A stretch of 64,000 bases of DNA from Diaminobutyricimonas sp. LJ205 (GTDB lineage: Bacteria > Actinomycetota > Actinomycetes > Actinomycetales > Microbacteriaceae): contig NZ_CP046619.1 in NCBI RefSeq assembly GCF_009755725.1, forward strand, positions 372,001 through 436,000. The letters are read 5' to 3'. A model generated the notes under the pieces. It did no database searches. It had not been told where the DNA came from and was given only the letters and a program-made list of their open reading frames with translations. The first letter of the stretch is position 1. Every line of letters begins with the position of its first letter. A program made the position numbers and the translations under genes. Of the stretch, positions 1 through 6,865 are shown in pieces.

Positions 1-233
1 CAGCGATCGCCGCGGAGGGCTCGTCGGACCTGCTCGTCGTCGGCACCACGGGCGACCCCGCAACGCCGTACCAGTGGGCGGTGAACATGGCGGACCAGCT
101 CGAGAACGGACACCTGGTCACCTACAACGGCGAGGGCCACACGGCGTACAACAAATCGAACGACTGTGTGCAGAACGCGGTTGAGGGTTACCTCATCGAT
201 GGCACGGTGCCGGAGGCCGACCCGAACTGCTGA
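1..233 (+). CDS. C-terminal fragment of a secreted alpha/beta-hydrolase (tripeptidyl-aminopeptidase, TAP-like type)
   Basis: Only the last 76 or so codons are inside the window; the frame starts at base 3. The fragment shows the end of an alpha/beta-hydrolase fold: DLLVVGTTGDPATPY carries the position of the catalytic Asp, and GEGHTAY supplies the catalytic His. The tail has two cysteines (NDC and PNC), as in secreted TAP-like C-terminal domains that close with a disulfide. The family consists of exported actinobacterial peptidases or esterases; substrate cannot be told from this piece. It is followed by a TetR gene in the same direction, but 55 bp and a separate promoter lie between them. 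Confidence 0.72.
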   Translation, partial: AIAAEGSSDLLVVGTTGDPATPYQWAVNMADQLENGHLVTYNGEGHTAYNKSNDCVQNAVEGYLIDGTVPEADPNC

Positions 234-256
234 GCGTGCGGGGGCAACCCCGGGAC

Positions 257-278
257 TGCAAATTTGCATGGCATGCAA
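257..278. promoter_or_regulatory. Two overlapping palindromes, likely TetR operator
   Basis: TGCAAATTTGCA (257-268) is a perfect 12-bp palindrome. It overlaps a second one, TTGCAT-GGC-ATGCAA (264-278). Both lie on top of or just upstream of the -10 hexamer of the TetR gene, so negative autoregulation is the simplest reading. Confidence 0.6.
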
Positions 279-282
279 TAAT
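277..282 (+). promoter_or_regulatory. -10 hexamer AATAAT of a leaderless gene
   Basis: AATAAT ends six bases before the GTG start at 289, the spacing expected if transcription begins at the start codon. No Shine-Dalgarno sequence is present. Confidence 0.55.
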
Positions 283-288
283 TAGGCC

Positions 289-906
289 GTGGATTCTGAA
301 CTCGGCCTGCGCGAGCGCAAGCGACTGGCCACGCGGCGAGCGATCCAGAACGCCGCGGTCCGGCTGGTCCTCGAACGCGGGCTCGATTCCGTCACGGTCG
401 ACGAGATAAGCCGCCAGGCGGATGTCTCGCCGCGCACGTTCTTCAATTACTTCCCCTCGAAGGAAGCTGCCCTGCTCGACAATGGGCCTCAATTGCCCGA
501 CGAGGCGGCGATCAGCGAATTCATTGAGGCTCGCGGCCCGATCGTCTCGGATCTGGGAGCGCTGATGGTGAAGGCCGCAGAGGGCATGTCGCCGGATCGG
601 GAAACCCTGCAGCTGCGCCGCGACTTGGTCAAGGGCAACCCGCGGCTGCTCACCCTGCGGATGGCGAGCATGCACCAGTTCGAGGACGAACTGCAGGCAG
701 TCGTCGAGCGCCGGATCATGGCAGAAAACCCGGAGGAGCCTGATCGCTCCAATCGGGCGCACCTGATCACCATGGTCGCCTTCGGTGTGATGCGGCATGC
801 GTGGGGGCTGTGGGCCGATGGCTCGCCCGAACGCCAGCTGACCGACTGTCTGCGCGACGCTTTCGATGGTCTCGCTGACGTTGCTGCAACCGCGGCGGCT
901 CGTTAA
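289..906 (+). CDS. TetR-family transcriptional regulator
   Basis: A 205-residue one-component repressor of the usual TetR length. The N-terminal helix-turn-helix is clear at residues 15-60, with VTVDEISRQADVSPRTFFNYF as the recognition region (TVDEI, SPRTFFNYF) followed by SKEAALL. The C-terminal ligand domain is divergent, so the inducer is unknown. The GTG start is chosen because a -10 hexamer sits six bases upstream and two palindromes overlap that promoter. The upstream neighbour is an exported hydrolase in the same direction; downstream is a tRNA gene. Autoregulation is inferred from the operator position. Confidence 0.88.
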   Translation: MDSELGLRERKRLATRRAIQNAAVRLVLERGLDSVTVDEISRQADVSPRTFFNYFPSKEAALLDNGPQLPDEAAISEFIEARGPIVSDLGALMVKAAEGMSPDRETLQLRRDLVKGNPRLLTLRMASMHQFEDELQAVVERRIMAENPEEPDRSNRAHLITMVAFGVMRHAWGLWADGSPERQLTDCLRDAFDGLADVAATAAAR

Positions 907-951
907 TCGGCTAAGCTGACTTGCTGTGTCGCCGACCTGGTCGGTCGTCAC

Positions 952-1027
952 GCCGCCCTAGCTCAGTCGGCAGAGCATCTCACTCGTAATGAGAAGGTCA
1001 AGGGTTCGATTCCCTTGGGCGGCTCCA
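952..1027 (+). tRNA. tRNA-Thr (anticodon CGT)
   Basis: A complete cloverleaf can be folded. The acceptor stem is GCCGCCC/GGGCGGC, the anticodon stem TCTCA/TGAGA with loop CTCGTAA (anticodon CGT, reading ACG), and the T stem AAGGG/CCCTT around TTCGATT. The discriminator is T and the CCA end is encoded. Confidence 0.95.
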
Positions 1028-1113
1028 ATTCCACCTCCACACTGGCCCCCTCGAAGTGCTCGATGAAGTACTCGGTCGCCAGTTCGGGTTGATCGAACTT
1101 CTTCGGTGACTGT

Positions 1114-1139
1114 TGTCACACTTTCCGTGCGCAAGCGTC
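1114..1139 (+). promoter_or_regulatory. ECF-type promoter motif, TGTCACA - 15 nt - CGTC
   Basis: TGTCACA (1114-1120) and CGTC (1136-1139) resemble the promoter class reported for ECF41-type sigma factors (TGTCACA, about 16 nt, CGTC), here with 15 nt. It lies 57 bases upstream of the SnoaL-like gene, whose convergent neighbour encodes an ECF sigma factor. Confidence 0.45.
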
Positions 1140-1196
1140 TTTCTCTATGAAGGCCCAAAAGCGGCCTCACCCAAACGCATTGAAAGGAAAGTCGAC

Positions 1197-1577
1197 ATGG
1201 CCTCCATAGTCAACGAACTGAACCAGCTGAACCTCGCATTCGCAGAGCGATTCAACGCCCGCGACCTCGACGGACTCGTAGCGCTGAACATTGCGGAGGT
1301 TGTTTTCGTGCCCGCACCCGGTCAGCCCGTCGAAGGCGAGGCGAACGTTCGCGCAGCGCTCGAACAGTTCCTCTCGTTGAACCTGCCGATCACCATGACC
1401 GTTCGCAATGTCTTTCAGACCGGCAACACCGGCCTCGCCATTGCCGACTGGACGATCAACGGCACCGGCCCCGACGGCTCCGAAATTGCTCTCGCCGGCA
1501 CCACCGCGGATGTCGCTGTCTACGACGACGAGCACGGCTGGCGCTACGTCATCGATAACCCGTTCGGCACCGCGTAA
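1197..1577 (+). CDS. SnoaL-like / NTF2-fold small protein
   Basis: A 126-residue protein with the features of the NTF2/SnoaL fold: an N-terminal helix (NQLNLAFAERFNARDLDGLVAL), the following strand EVVFVPAPGQPVEGEANVRAAL, and late beta-strands ending in GWRYVIDNPFG. The ATG is preceded by a good ribosome-binding site (AAAGGAAA, seven bases away), which rejects the longer upstream reading. Members are small hydrolases, isomerases or binding proteins, and SnoaL domains are also fused to some ECF sigma factors. Because it carries an ECF-like promoter and faces a sigma gene, it may be a target or partner of that sigma factor; this is inference. Confidence 0.7.
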   Translation: MASIVNELNQLNLAFAERFNARDLDGLVALNIAEVVFVPAPGQPVEGEANVRAALEQFLSLNLPITMTVRNVFQTGNTGLAIADWTINGTGPDGSEIALAGTTADVAVYDDEHGWRYVIDNPFGTA

Positions 1578-1593
1578 GCTCCGAACTCCGCCT

Positions 1594-1624
1594 GTGAGCT
1601 GGCCCCGGACCGGGGCCAGCTCAC
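1594..1624. terminator. Bidirectional hairpin terminator
   Basis: GTGAGCTGGCCCCGG, one A, then the exact reverse complement: a 15-bp stem between two convergent genes. There is no strong T run on either side. Confidence 0.6.
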
Positions 1625-1631
1625 TGTCACG

Positions 1632-2180
1632 TTAAGCGTCCTCTGACATGCCCGAGTGCTTGCAGGCCGAGAGTGACTTGCGGGCGCGAGTGATTCGCTG
1701 CCGGATCGCAGCCGGGGACGTGTTGAGCTTTTCAGCGATCTCGCTCGCGGAGAGCCCGTCAACAACGCTAAGCAACAGGGGATCTCGCAGGCCCGTCGGG
1801 AGCGATTGGATCGCCTGGAGCGCGCCGTCGAGAAGCTGGCGCGTCAGGGCTTCATCGGCGACATTCGAGCTATCGGGGATGTCTTCATCCAACTCGTCGG
1901 CTGGGCGCCTCATCATGTGGCGGGAGAAGTCGGTTGCTGCATTGCGGGCAATCACGTCAAGCCAGGAGCACATCTGCCCGGGATCGGGAGACTCGAGCTG
2001 CTCTATCGATCGCCAGGCACGCAGGAGTGTATTTTGCGCCACGTCATCTGCATCGCTGAAGTGCACGCCCAGTGACATCGTCCGCCGCCGCAAGCGGTGC
2101 GGGTCGGCCGTGATGAGCTCCTGAAGCACGGCACGCCGGCCATCGTCGACGGTTCGGGATCCATGCACGCTAGCTGTCAT
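1632..2180 (-). CDS. ECF-family RNA polymerase sigma factor
   Basis: A 182-residue group-4 sigma factor. Region 2 is visible as FSDADDVAQNTLLRAWRSI and the following CSWLDVIARNAATDFSR. A linker with DELDEDIPD leads to region 4 (residues 118-170), with ALQAIQSLPTGLRDPLLL and the helix-turn-helix GLSASEIAEKLNTSPAAIRQR. There is no C-terminal SnoaL extension and no adjacent anti-sigma gene, so control must lie elsewhere or in the leader. The leader holds a 9-bp-stem hairpin. It converges on the SnoaL-like gene and shares a terminator with it. Confidence 0.85.
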   Translation of the reverse strand: MTASVHGSRTVDDGRRAVLQELITADPHRLRRRTMSLGVHFSDADDVAQNTLLRAWRSIEQLESPDPGQMCSWLDVIARNAATDFSRHMMRRPADELDEDIPDSSNVADEALTRQLLDGALQAIQSLPTGLRDPLLLSVVDGLSASEIAEKLNTSPAAIRQRITRARKSLSACKHSGMSEDA

Positions 2181-2580
2181 TCATCTTGCCCATATCCACT
2201 CGCCGTCAGCATCGAACTGCTGACGGAAACTCCTCGGAACCGCGATTCATTTCGAGGTGCCATGCGTGTTAACCCCCCACCGCCGTAAAGCTTCCGCAGT
2301 GGCCGACTATCACCACCTTGACCAGGCCCGCAGAGCTCGACAACGGGGCGACGTCGCACTTTCGACCGCGAGGGCTGCTTGGCAGAGAACGGGGTTCAGG
2401 GCTGTCCCCCAGATGGCGGACTTGGGCGTGAAAACGCACCCCCAGTAGGAGGGGAATCGGTTCCATCTGTACCCCGGAGGCATTGTGAGCCGCGTCTTTT
2501 CGCGGTTAGTTTTGCCCCAACGGCCAGCCCACGGATGGGATCGGCCAGAACAACCAGCCCATGGATGGGAGGTGTGCTCG
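2181..2580. other. 400-bp intergenic region between the sigma gene and the CAP-domain gene
   Basis: No convincing gene is seen. It contains the sigma leader hairpin (CCGTCAGCA/TGCTGACGG, 2203-2226) and, just before the CAP gene, two 17-bp direct repeats of the form CCAGCCCAYGGATGGGA at 2524-2540 and 2554-2570. The second repeat runs into that gene's ribosome-binding site. Confidence 0.5.
2203..2226 (-). promoter_or_regulatory. Hairpin in the leader of the ECF sigma gene
   Basis: CCGTCAGCA - TCGAAC - TGCTGACGG forms a perfect 9-bp stem 23 bases upstream of the sigma start codon. It has no T run, so it is more likely an operator or mRNA structure than a terminator. Confidence 0.4.
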
Positions 2581-3210
2581 ATGCGAATTATCTGGATCAG
2601 CGCCGCAAGCGTTGCACTTACCGGTGCATACCTTTTTGGTGCGCCAGCCGCGGCCGGTGCGCCAGCCGCGGCCGGTGCGCCAGCCTCGGCCGAGTTCCCC
2701 GAGGCGACGGGGAGTTGCGTTGCCGCTCCCGCCGCTGAAGCCTATGAGGTTCTTTCCGTTCCCGGCGGGATGTTCGAACACGGCGTGTCGCGCACCGCCG
2801 ACGGTGACCTGCAATCCTTCGCGCACGAGTACAACGCCATTCGTGCCGAGAACTGCCTGCCGGTGTTGCCGGTCGAGGCGTTCCGCTTCGACGACTGCAT
2901 CGAGGCGCGACTGGTCTGGATGGCCGAGGACCCCAGCACCGACCCACTGAGCGCCTGGGGCCACCGCGGATCCGTGCGCAGTGATGGCGCTGCCGATGTC
3001 GGTTGCGACAGCAATCTCGCGGGCGGCACCGACAACACCGGCGCGATCGTCGCCCAGCGCTGGTGGGACTCCGCTCCGCACCGTTCGGCGCTCTATGCGC
3101 CGGATATGGATGTCTCCGGGCTCTGTGTGCGGTTCGCGATGACGCACGGCGGATCACCCGATGAACCCGTCTCCCTTGCCCGTGCCGGAGCCAGCCTAGG
3201 CAGCTGCTGA
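2581..3210 (+). CDS. Secreted CAP/SCP-domain protein
   Basis: A 209-residue exported protein. MRIIWISAASVALTGAYLFG is a short signal sequence, followed by three copies of GAPAAA or GAPASA encoded by near-identical 18-bp repeats. The mature part has CAP (SCP/PR-1) landmarks: EYNAIRAENCLPVLP, the central WGHRGSV with its His, and WWDSAPHRSALYAPDMDVSGLCV, which matches the family's W-S-x-x-H signature. The start is fixed by GGGAGGT seven bases upstream. CAP proteins are extracellular and of varied or unknown role. Several cysteines suggest disulfides. Confidence 0.75.
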   Translation: MRIIWISAASVALTGAYLFGAPAAAGAPAAAGAPASAEFPEATGSCVAAPAAEAYEVLSVPGGMFEHGVSRTADGDLQSFAHEYNAIRAENCLPVLPVEAFRFDDCIEARLVWMAEDPSTDPLSAWGHRGSVRSDGAADVGCDSNLAGGTDNTGAIVAQRWWDSAPHRSALYAPDMDVSGLCVRFAMTHGGSPDEPVSLARAGASLGSC

Positions 3211-3217
3211 TCGGTGA

Positions 3218-3253
3218 CTGATCGAGCTCGTAGATCTCGACAAGCTCGATCAG
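3218..3253. repeat. Palindromic repeat, variant of the dispersed GGTCGAGC family
   Basis: CTGATCGAGCT and AGCTCGATCAG form 11-bp perfect arms around 14 bases. The layout matches the other dispersed palindromes in this window. It may serve as terminator for the CAP gene. Confidence 0.6.
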
Positions 3254-3285
3254 CGGAGGGGACAAAGGCGTTTCCCGGCCGCCCC

Positions 3286-3291
3286 TATCAT
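3286..3291 (+). promoter_or_regulatory. -10 hexamer TATCAT of a leaderless gene
   Basis: TATCAT ends six bases before the GTG at 3298, which therefore appears to be both transcription and translation start of the dacB-like gene. Confidence 0.6.
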
Positions 3292-3297
3292 GGGTGG

Positions 3298-5118
3298 GTG
3301 ACTCACCCGCTCCCGCCGGCCGACGAGGCGCCGATGACACGCCGCGCTGCTCGAGAGGCGGAAAAGGCGCAGACCGCCGGAATCCCGACTCAGGCGATGC
3401 CGTCCGTTGATTTGCCAACCCAGGCGATGGCTGCCGTCGATCTGCCAGCACCCGCCCGTTCGGCTGTTGACCTGCCGACCCAGGCGATGCCCGCGGCCGG
3501 CCAGCCGACGCCGCGACTGCAGGCACACCAGACGCAGACGCAGGCGTTCGCGACATCCGCACCGTTCTTCAGCAGCGACGCCCCGACCACCGTGCTTCCA
3601 TCCCGCAGCGGCGACAGTAACGGTGGCATCGGCGGACCCGGTGACAACGGGCACGGCGGCGGGAACGGAGGTGGCAGCTCCGGCGATGACGGCGATGACG
3701 GCGATGCAGGCGGTGGCATCGGAGGCGTGTTCCGACGGCATCCGAAGGCCTGGCTTGCGGCTGGACTCAGCCTCGCGTTCGTGCTCGCCGGCACCGGCGC
3801 CGTCGCGGCCGGGCTGAACAGTGCGCCCGCGGAACCAGCGGCCGTGGCCGCCCCCGTACCCTCGCCGACCCCGACCGTCGAACCCGCCCGGCCGGTGCTG
3901 TCTCCGGCGCCCGCAGCGACGCCGCTGCGCACCTGCACCGTTGCCGGACTGGCCGGCGATCCGAGGCTCGCCAATCTGCACGCCTCAGTGCTGAATGCGG
4001 CGACCGGCGAGGTGCTCTTCGACCGCAACGCCACCACTCCGGAGCGCACCGCGAGCGTCATGAAGACGGTGACCGCGGCCGCGGCTCTCGCCGCGCTCGG
4101 GCCGGAATACCGCATCACCACCAGCGTGCAGGCCGGTCCAACCCCGGAGTCGATCGTGCTCGTCGGCGGCGGCGACGCCACCCTGAGCCAGGTCGGACCA
4201 GGCAGTCAAAGCTTCTACCGCGGTGCCCCGAAGCTGAGCGACCTGGCAGCGCAGGTGCGCGCGAGCCTGCCCGCCGAGGTGACCAGCGTTGACCTCATCC
4301 TCGACGCGAACCTGTGGGATCCGGCCGACAAGTGGGATGGCAGCTGGGAACGCCGCCAGCAGACCGTCGGCTACATGTCCGAGGTCACCGCGCTGCAGGT
4401 CGACGCCGACCGGGCCGACCCGAACAAGAACACCAGCCCGCGCAGCACCGACCCGATCGGCCGCGCCGGCGATGCGTTCAAGGCCGCCCTGGCTGCCGAG
4501 GGTATCGAGGTGCGGTCGACCACGACCGGGATTGCGGGGGACGGCGCCGCTGATCTCGCCAGCGTGCAGTCGCAGCCCGTGTCCACGCTGATCGGGCAGA
4601 TGATGGACCTCAGCGACAACACCCTCGCCGAGATGCTGGCCCGGCTGATCGCCATCGAGCAGGGGCTGCCAGGCACCTTCGCCTCCCTGCAGCAGGCGTA
4701 TGCGGGGGCGCTGTCCTCGTATGGCATCCCGACCACAGGCATGGTCATCCGTGACGGCTCCGGGCTCAGCGAGCACAACCGGGTCGCCCCGGTATACGTC
4801 GCCCAGCTGATGGCGAAGGCTGTGGCGGGGGAGCAGCACCTCAAGGTCATGTACGACACCCTGCCGATCTCCGGGCGCACCGGCACTTTGGCCTCCCGTT
4901 TCACCGGGGATGCCGCAGTCGCCAAGGGTTACGTCAACGCGAAGACCGGCTGGATCCAGACCGGCCGCACCCTGGCGGGCATCGTGCATGCCGCCGACGG
5001 CAGTCAGCTGGCCTTCGCCTTCTACGCGGTTGGAACCGGGGATGCCACGGCCATGCCCGCGCTCGACAGCCTCACCGCCGGGGTGTACAGCTGCGGCAAC
5101 AACCTCAGCAACCACTGA
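3298..5118 (+). CDS. dacB: D-alanyl-D-alanine carboxypeptidase/endopeptidase (PBP4, DacB type)
   Basis: A 606-residue cell-wall enzyme that removes or cleaves D-Ala in peptidoglycan stem peptides. The first ~150 residues are cytoplasmic and low-complexity, with three copies of VDLPTQAM/VDLPAPAR-like units and a Gly/Asp-rich stretch. One membrane anchor follows (about 151-173), then a Pro-rich stalk. The catalytic domain has SVMK (Ser253, Lys256), SDN (439-441) and KTG (549-551), all three motifs of an active serine penicillin-binding protein. The GTG start is supported by a leaderless promoter; a longer N-terminus would run through the palindromic repeat. The long cytoplasmic tail is unusual for PBP4 and may bind a partner. 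Confidence 0.88.
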   Translation: MTHPLPPADEAPMTRRAAREAEKAQTAGIPTQAMPSVDLPTQAMAAVDLPAPARSAVDLPTQAMPAAGQPTPRLQAHQTQTQAFATSAPFFSSDAPTTVLPSRSGDSNGGIGGPGDNGHGGGNGGGSSGDDGDDGDAGGGIGGVFRRHPKAWLAAGLSLAFVLAGTGAVAAGLNSAPAEPAAVAAPVPSPTPTVEPARPVLSPAPAATPLRTCTVAGLAGDPRLANLHASVLNAATGEVLFDRNATTPERTASVMKTVTAAAALAALGPEYRITTSVQAGPTPESIVLVGGGDATLSQVGPGSQSFYRGAPKLSDLAAQVRASLPAEVTSVDLILDANLWDPADKWDGSWERRQQTVGYMSEVTALQVDADRADPNKNTSPRSTDPIGRAGDAFKAALAAEGIEVRSTTTGIAGDGAADLASVQSQPVSTLIGQMMDLSDNTLAEMLARLIAIEQGLPGTFASLQQAYAGALSSYGIPTTGMVIRDGSGLSEHNRVAPVYVAQLMAKAVAGEQHLKVMYDTLPISGRTGTLASRFTGDAAVAKGYVNAKTGWIQTGRTLAGIVHAADGSQLAFAFYAVGTGDATAMPALDSLTAGVYSCGNNLSNH

Positions 5119-5124
5119 CGCGCG

Positions 5125-5130
5125 TAGTCT
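5125..5130 (+). promoter_or_regulatory. -10 hexamer TAGTCT of a leaderless gene
   Basis: TAGTCT ends six bases before the pncA ATG, inside an 18-bp gap after dacB. The nicotinamidase gene can thus be transcribed on its own. Confidence 0.55.
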
Positions 5131-5136
5131 TTCGAT

Positions 5137-5703
5137 ATGACTCGGGCGCTGTTCATCATCGACGTTCAGAACGACTTCACCGAGGGCGGGGCGCTCGGCT
5201 GCGACGGCGGCGCCCTCGTCGCCGAGCGCATCACCCAGTGGCTCACCGAGCACGACTACGATCACGTGTTCGCCTCCCGGGACTGGCACGATGCCGACAA
5301 CGACAACGGCGGTCATTTCTCTGACAAGCCGGATTTTGTCGGCACCTGGCCGCCGCACTGCGTGAGCGGCACGCCAGGCGCCGAGTATCACCCTGCCCTG
5401 GACACGAGCAAGGTCGACGTGCACGTGAAGAAGGGGCAGGGCAAGCCTGCCTACTCGATCTTCGACGGGACTACCGACGACGGCCATGCCGTGGTCAGCA
5501 CGCTGGATGACCTGGCCGTCACCCACGTCGACGTCGTCGGCATCGCCACCGACCACTGCGTGCGCGCGTCGGCGATGGATGCGTTGCGGGCCGGCCGGCA
5601 GGTGCGAGTGCTAACCAGGATGGTCACCGGCGTCGGTCCGGAATCGAGCAAGGCCGCGCTCGCCGAGATGCGCTCGGCCGGTGCTGAGATCGTCACCGAC
5701 TGA
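5137..5703 (+). CDS. pncA: Nicotinamidase (isochorismatase family)
   Basis: A 188-residue amidohydrolase that converts nicotinamide to nicotinic acid in NAD recycling. The catalytic triad is visible as Asp9 (IIDVQNDF), a Lys near 99 (HVKKGQG) and Cys141 (ATDHCVRAS). The metal site is represented by D49, H51, H60 and H74 (SRDWHDAD, GGH, WPPHC). Length and motifs match actinobacterial PncA, the enzyme that activates pyrazinamide in mycobacteria. It follows dacB after 18 bp but has its own leaderless promoter. Confidence 0.92.
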   Translation: MTRALFIIDVQNDFTEGGALGCDGGALVAERITQWLTEHDYDHVFASRDWHDADNDNGGHFSDKPDFVGTWPPHCVSGTPGAEYHPALDTSKVDVHVKKGQGKPAYSIFDGTTDDGHAVVSTLDDLAVTHVDVVGIATDHCVRASAMDALRAGRQVRVLTRMVTGVGPESSKAALAEMRSAGAEIVTD

Positions 5704-5808
5704 CGCTTCGGCGTCTCGGCATCCTCGGCGCCCCTTGCAGATCGTCGACTCCGACGGTCAACTGGATGGTGCATCCGATCGCAGCGTTGCGGGAGGCGGG
5801 GCGAGTCG

Positions 5809-6813
5809 ATGGAACAACCGGCAAGCGCATCCGAACGCCTGGCGCCTCGTGCGCGCCGGCCACTGACCGAACGGATTCTCGATCGTCTGCCCGGGCCGAA
5901 CTGGTCGTGGGCGGCGACCTGGGCGCTCGTTCCCTGGCTGAACCTTCTCGTTGTGGTGGCTCTGGGGGTCACCGATGACCCGGCGGGACTTCGGCCGGTG
6001 GACATCCTCAACCGCGCAGCGGTGTCAGTCGCGATCCTGCTTTCGATCTGGGGCGCGGCGCGGATCGAGGCCGATCTGAATCGGGTCAGGGCGATCCCGG
6101 TCGTGGCGGCTCACATCACGGATACCGGAGCCGATCGCGTGTTCAGCGCACTCGGCAACGCAATCGTCCCGTTGGTGACCACCGTCGTCATCGCCCTAGT
6201 GCTGCCCTCTGACGAGCTGGTGGCCGGGTCGCCGGGCGGTGCGCTGGTGCAAGGGGTGACCTGGCTCGTGATCGGCATTCCGATGTGCACGGCAGCCTGG
6301 GCTTACCTCGTGCTTCAGGTCGGGCTGGGCAGGCTGGGCGACATCCCGCTCACCTACGACGGAGACCGCAGCCTCGGCCTGCAACCGATCGGCGGCATCG
6401 CGTTCACCGGGTTCCTGATGCTGGCCGGCATCCTCGGCCCACTGCTGCTCACCGGCGTCACCGACCTTTCTGCCGTCCTGGTCAGCAGTGCTGTGCTCCT
6501 TGCCGGAGTGATCACCTTCTTCCTGTCACTGCACAAGCTGCATCGGCGGATGGTCGCGGTCAAGCGTCGCGAGCTTGCCCGCGTACTGGCCCTTTACCGC
6601 GACGCCTACGAGCGGGTGCAGGGACCGCTGACCCCCGAAGAACTCCAGCACAACGTTGGCTTGCTGACCGCCGCGGAGACGCTGGAGAAGAGGGCCGAGA
6701 GAATTTATCAGTGGCCATTCGAGGAAGGCATGCTGGCCAGGGTCGTGACGATCGCCTCCGGGGTGATCGGTGTGATCATCGCCCGGCTTCTTCTTGCGCC
6801 GGCGGGGCTATGA
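5809..6813 (+). CDS. Multi-pass membrane protein of unknown function
   Basis: A 334-residue protein I cannot place in a family. It has about six or seven hydrophobic segments: roughly 36-55, 70-88, 120-137, 150-172, 203-222, 226-246 and a last one near 305-328. Between the last two lies a charged, probably cytoplasmic helical stretch (HKLHRRMVAVKRRELARVLALYRDAYERV), then EELQHNVGLLTAAETLEKRAERIYQWPFEEG. The terminal helix with basic flanks suggests a signalling or scaffold role, but this is only a guess. GGGAGG lies about 12 bases before the ATG. Confidence 0.6.
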   Translation: MEQPASASERLAPRARRPLTERILDRLPGPNWSWAATWALVPWLNLLVVVALGVTDDPAGLRPVDILNRAAVSVAILLSIWGAARIEADLNRVRAIPVVAAHITDTGADRVFSALGNAIVPLVTTVVIALVLPSDELVAGSPGGALVQGVTWLVIGIPMCTAAWAYLVLQVGLGRLGDIPLTYDGDRSLGLQPIGGIAFTGFLMLAGILGPLLLTGVTDLSAVLVSSAVLLAGVITFFLSLHKLHRRMVAVKRRELARVLALYRDAYERVQGPLTPEELQHNVGLLTAAETLEKRAERIYQWPFEEGMLARVVTIASGVIGVIIARLLLAPAGL

Positions 6814-6853
6814 CGGACCGGTCGGTGATGACTGGTCGGTGACCGCGGACTGC

Positions 6854-6859
6854 GAGAAT
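6854..6859 (+). promoter_or_regulatory. -10 hexamer GAGAAT of a leaderless gene
   Basis: GAGAAT ends six bases before the GTG of the SpoU methyltransferase gene; it keeps the A2 and T6 positions of the hexamer. Confidence 0.5.
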
Positions 6860-6865
6860 CGAGGC

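Noticed and set aside
952-1027. tRNA-Thr as an integration site
   Set aside because: No integrase gene and no second copy of the tRNA 3' end were found in the window.
2269-2484. Small protein genes between the sigma and CAP genes
   Set aside because: Several short frames exist on both strands, none with a ribosome-binding site plus plausible protein features.
2485-2580. Longer N-terminus for the CAP protein starting at GTG 2485
   Set aside because: It would place 32 non-hydrophobic residues before the signal peptide and translate the direct repeats; the ATG at 2581 has the better ribosome-binding site.
3985-5556. Long minus-strand reading frame over dacB and pncA
   Set aside because: Mirrors codons of two clear enzymes; no domain, no ribosome-binding site.
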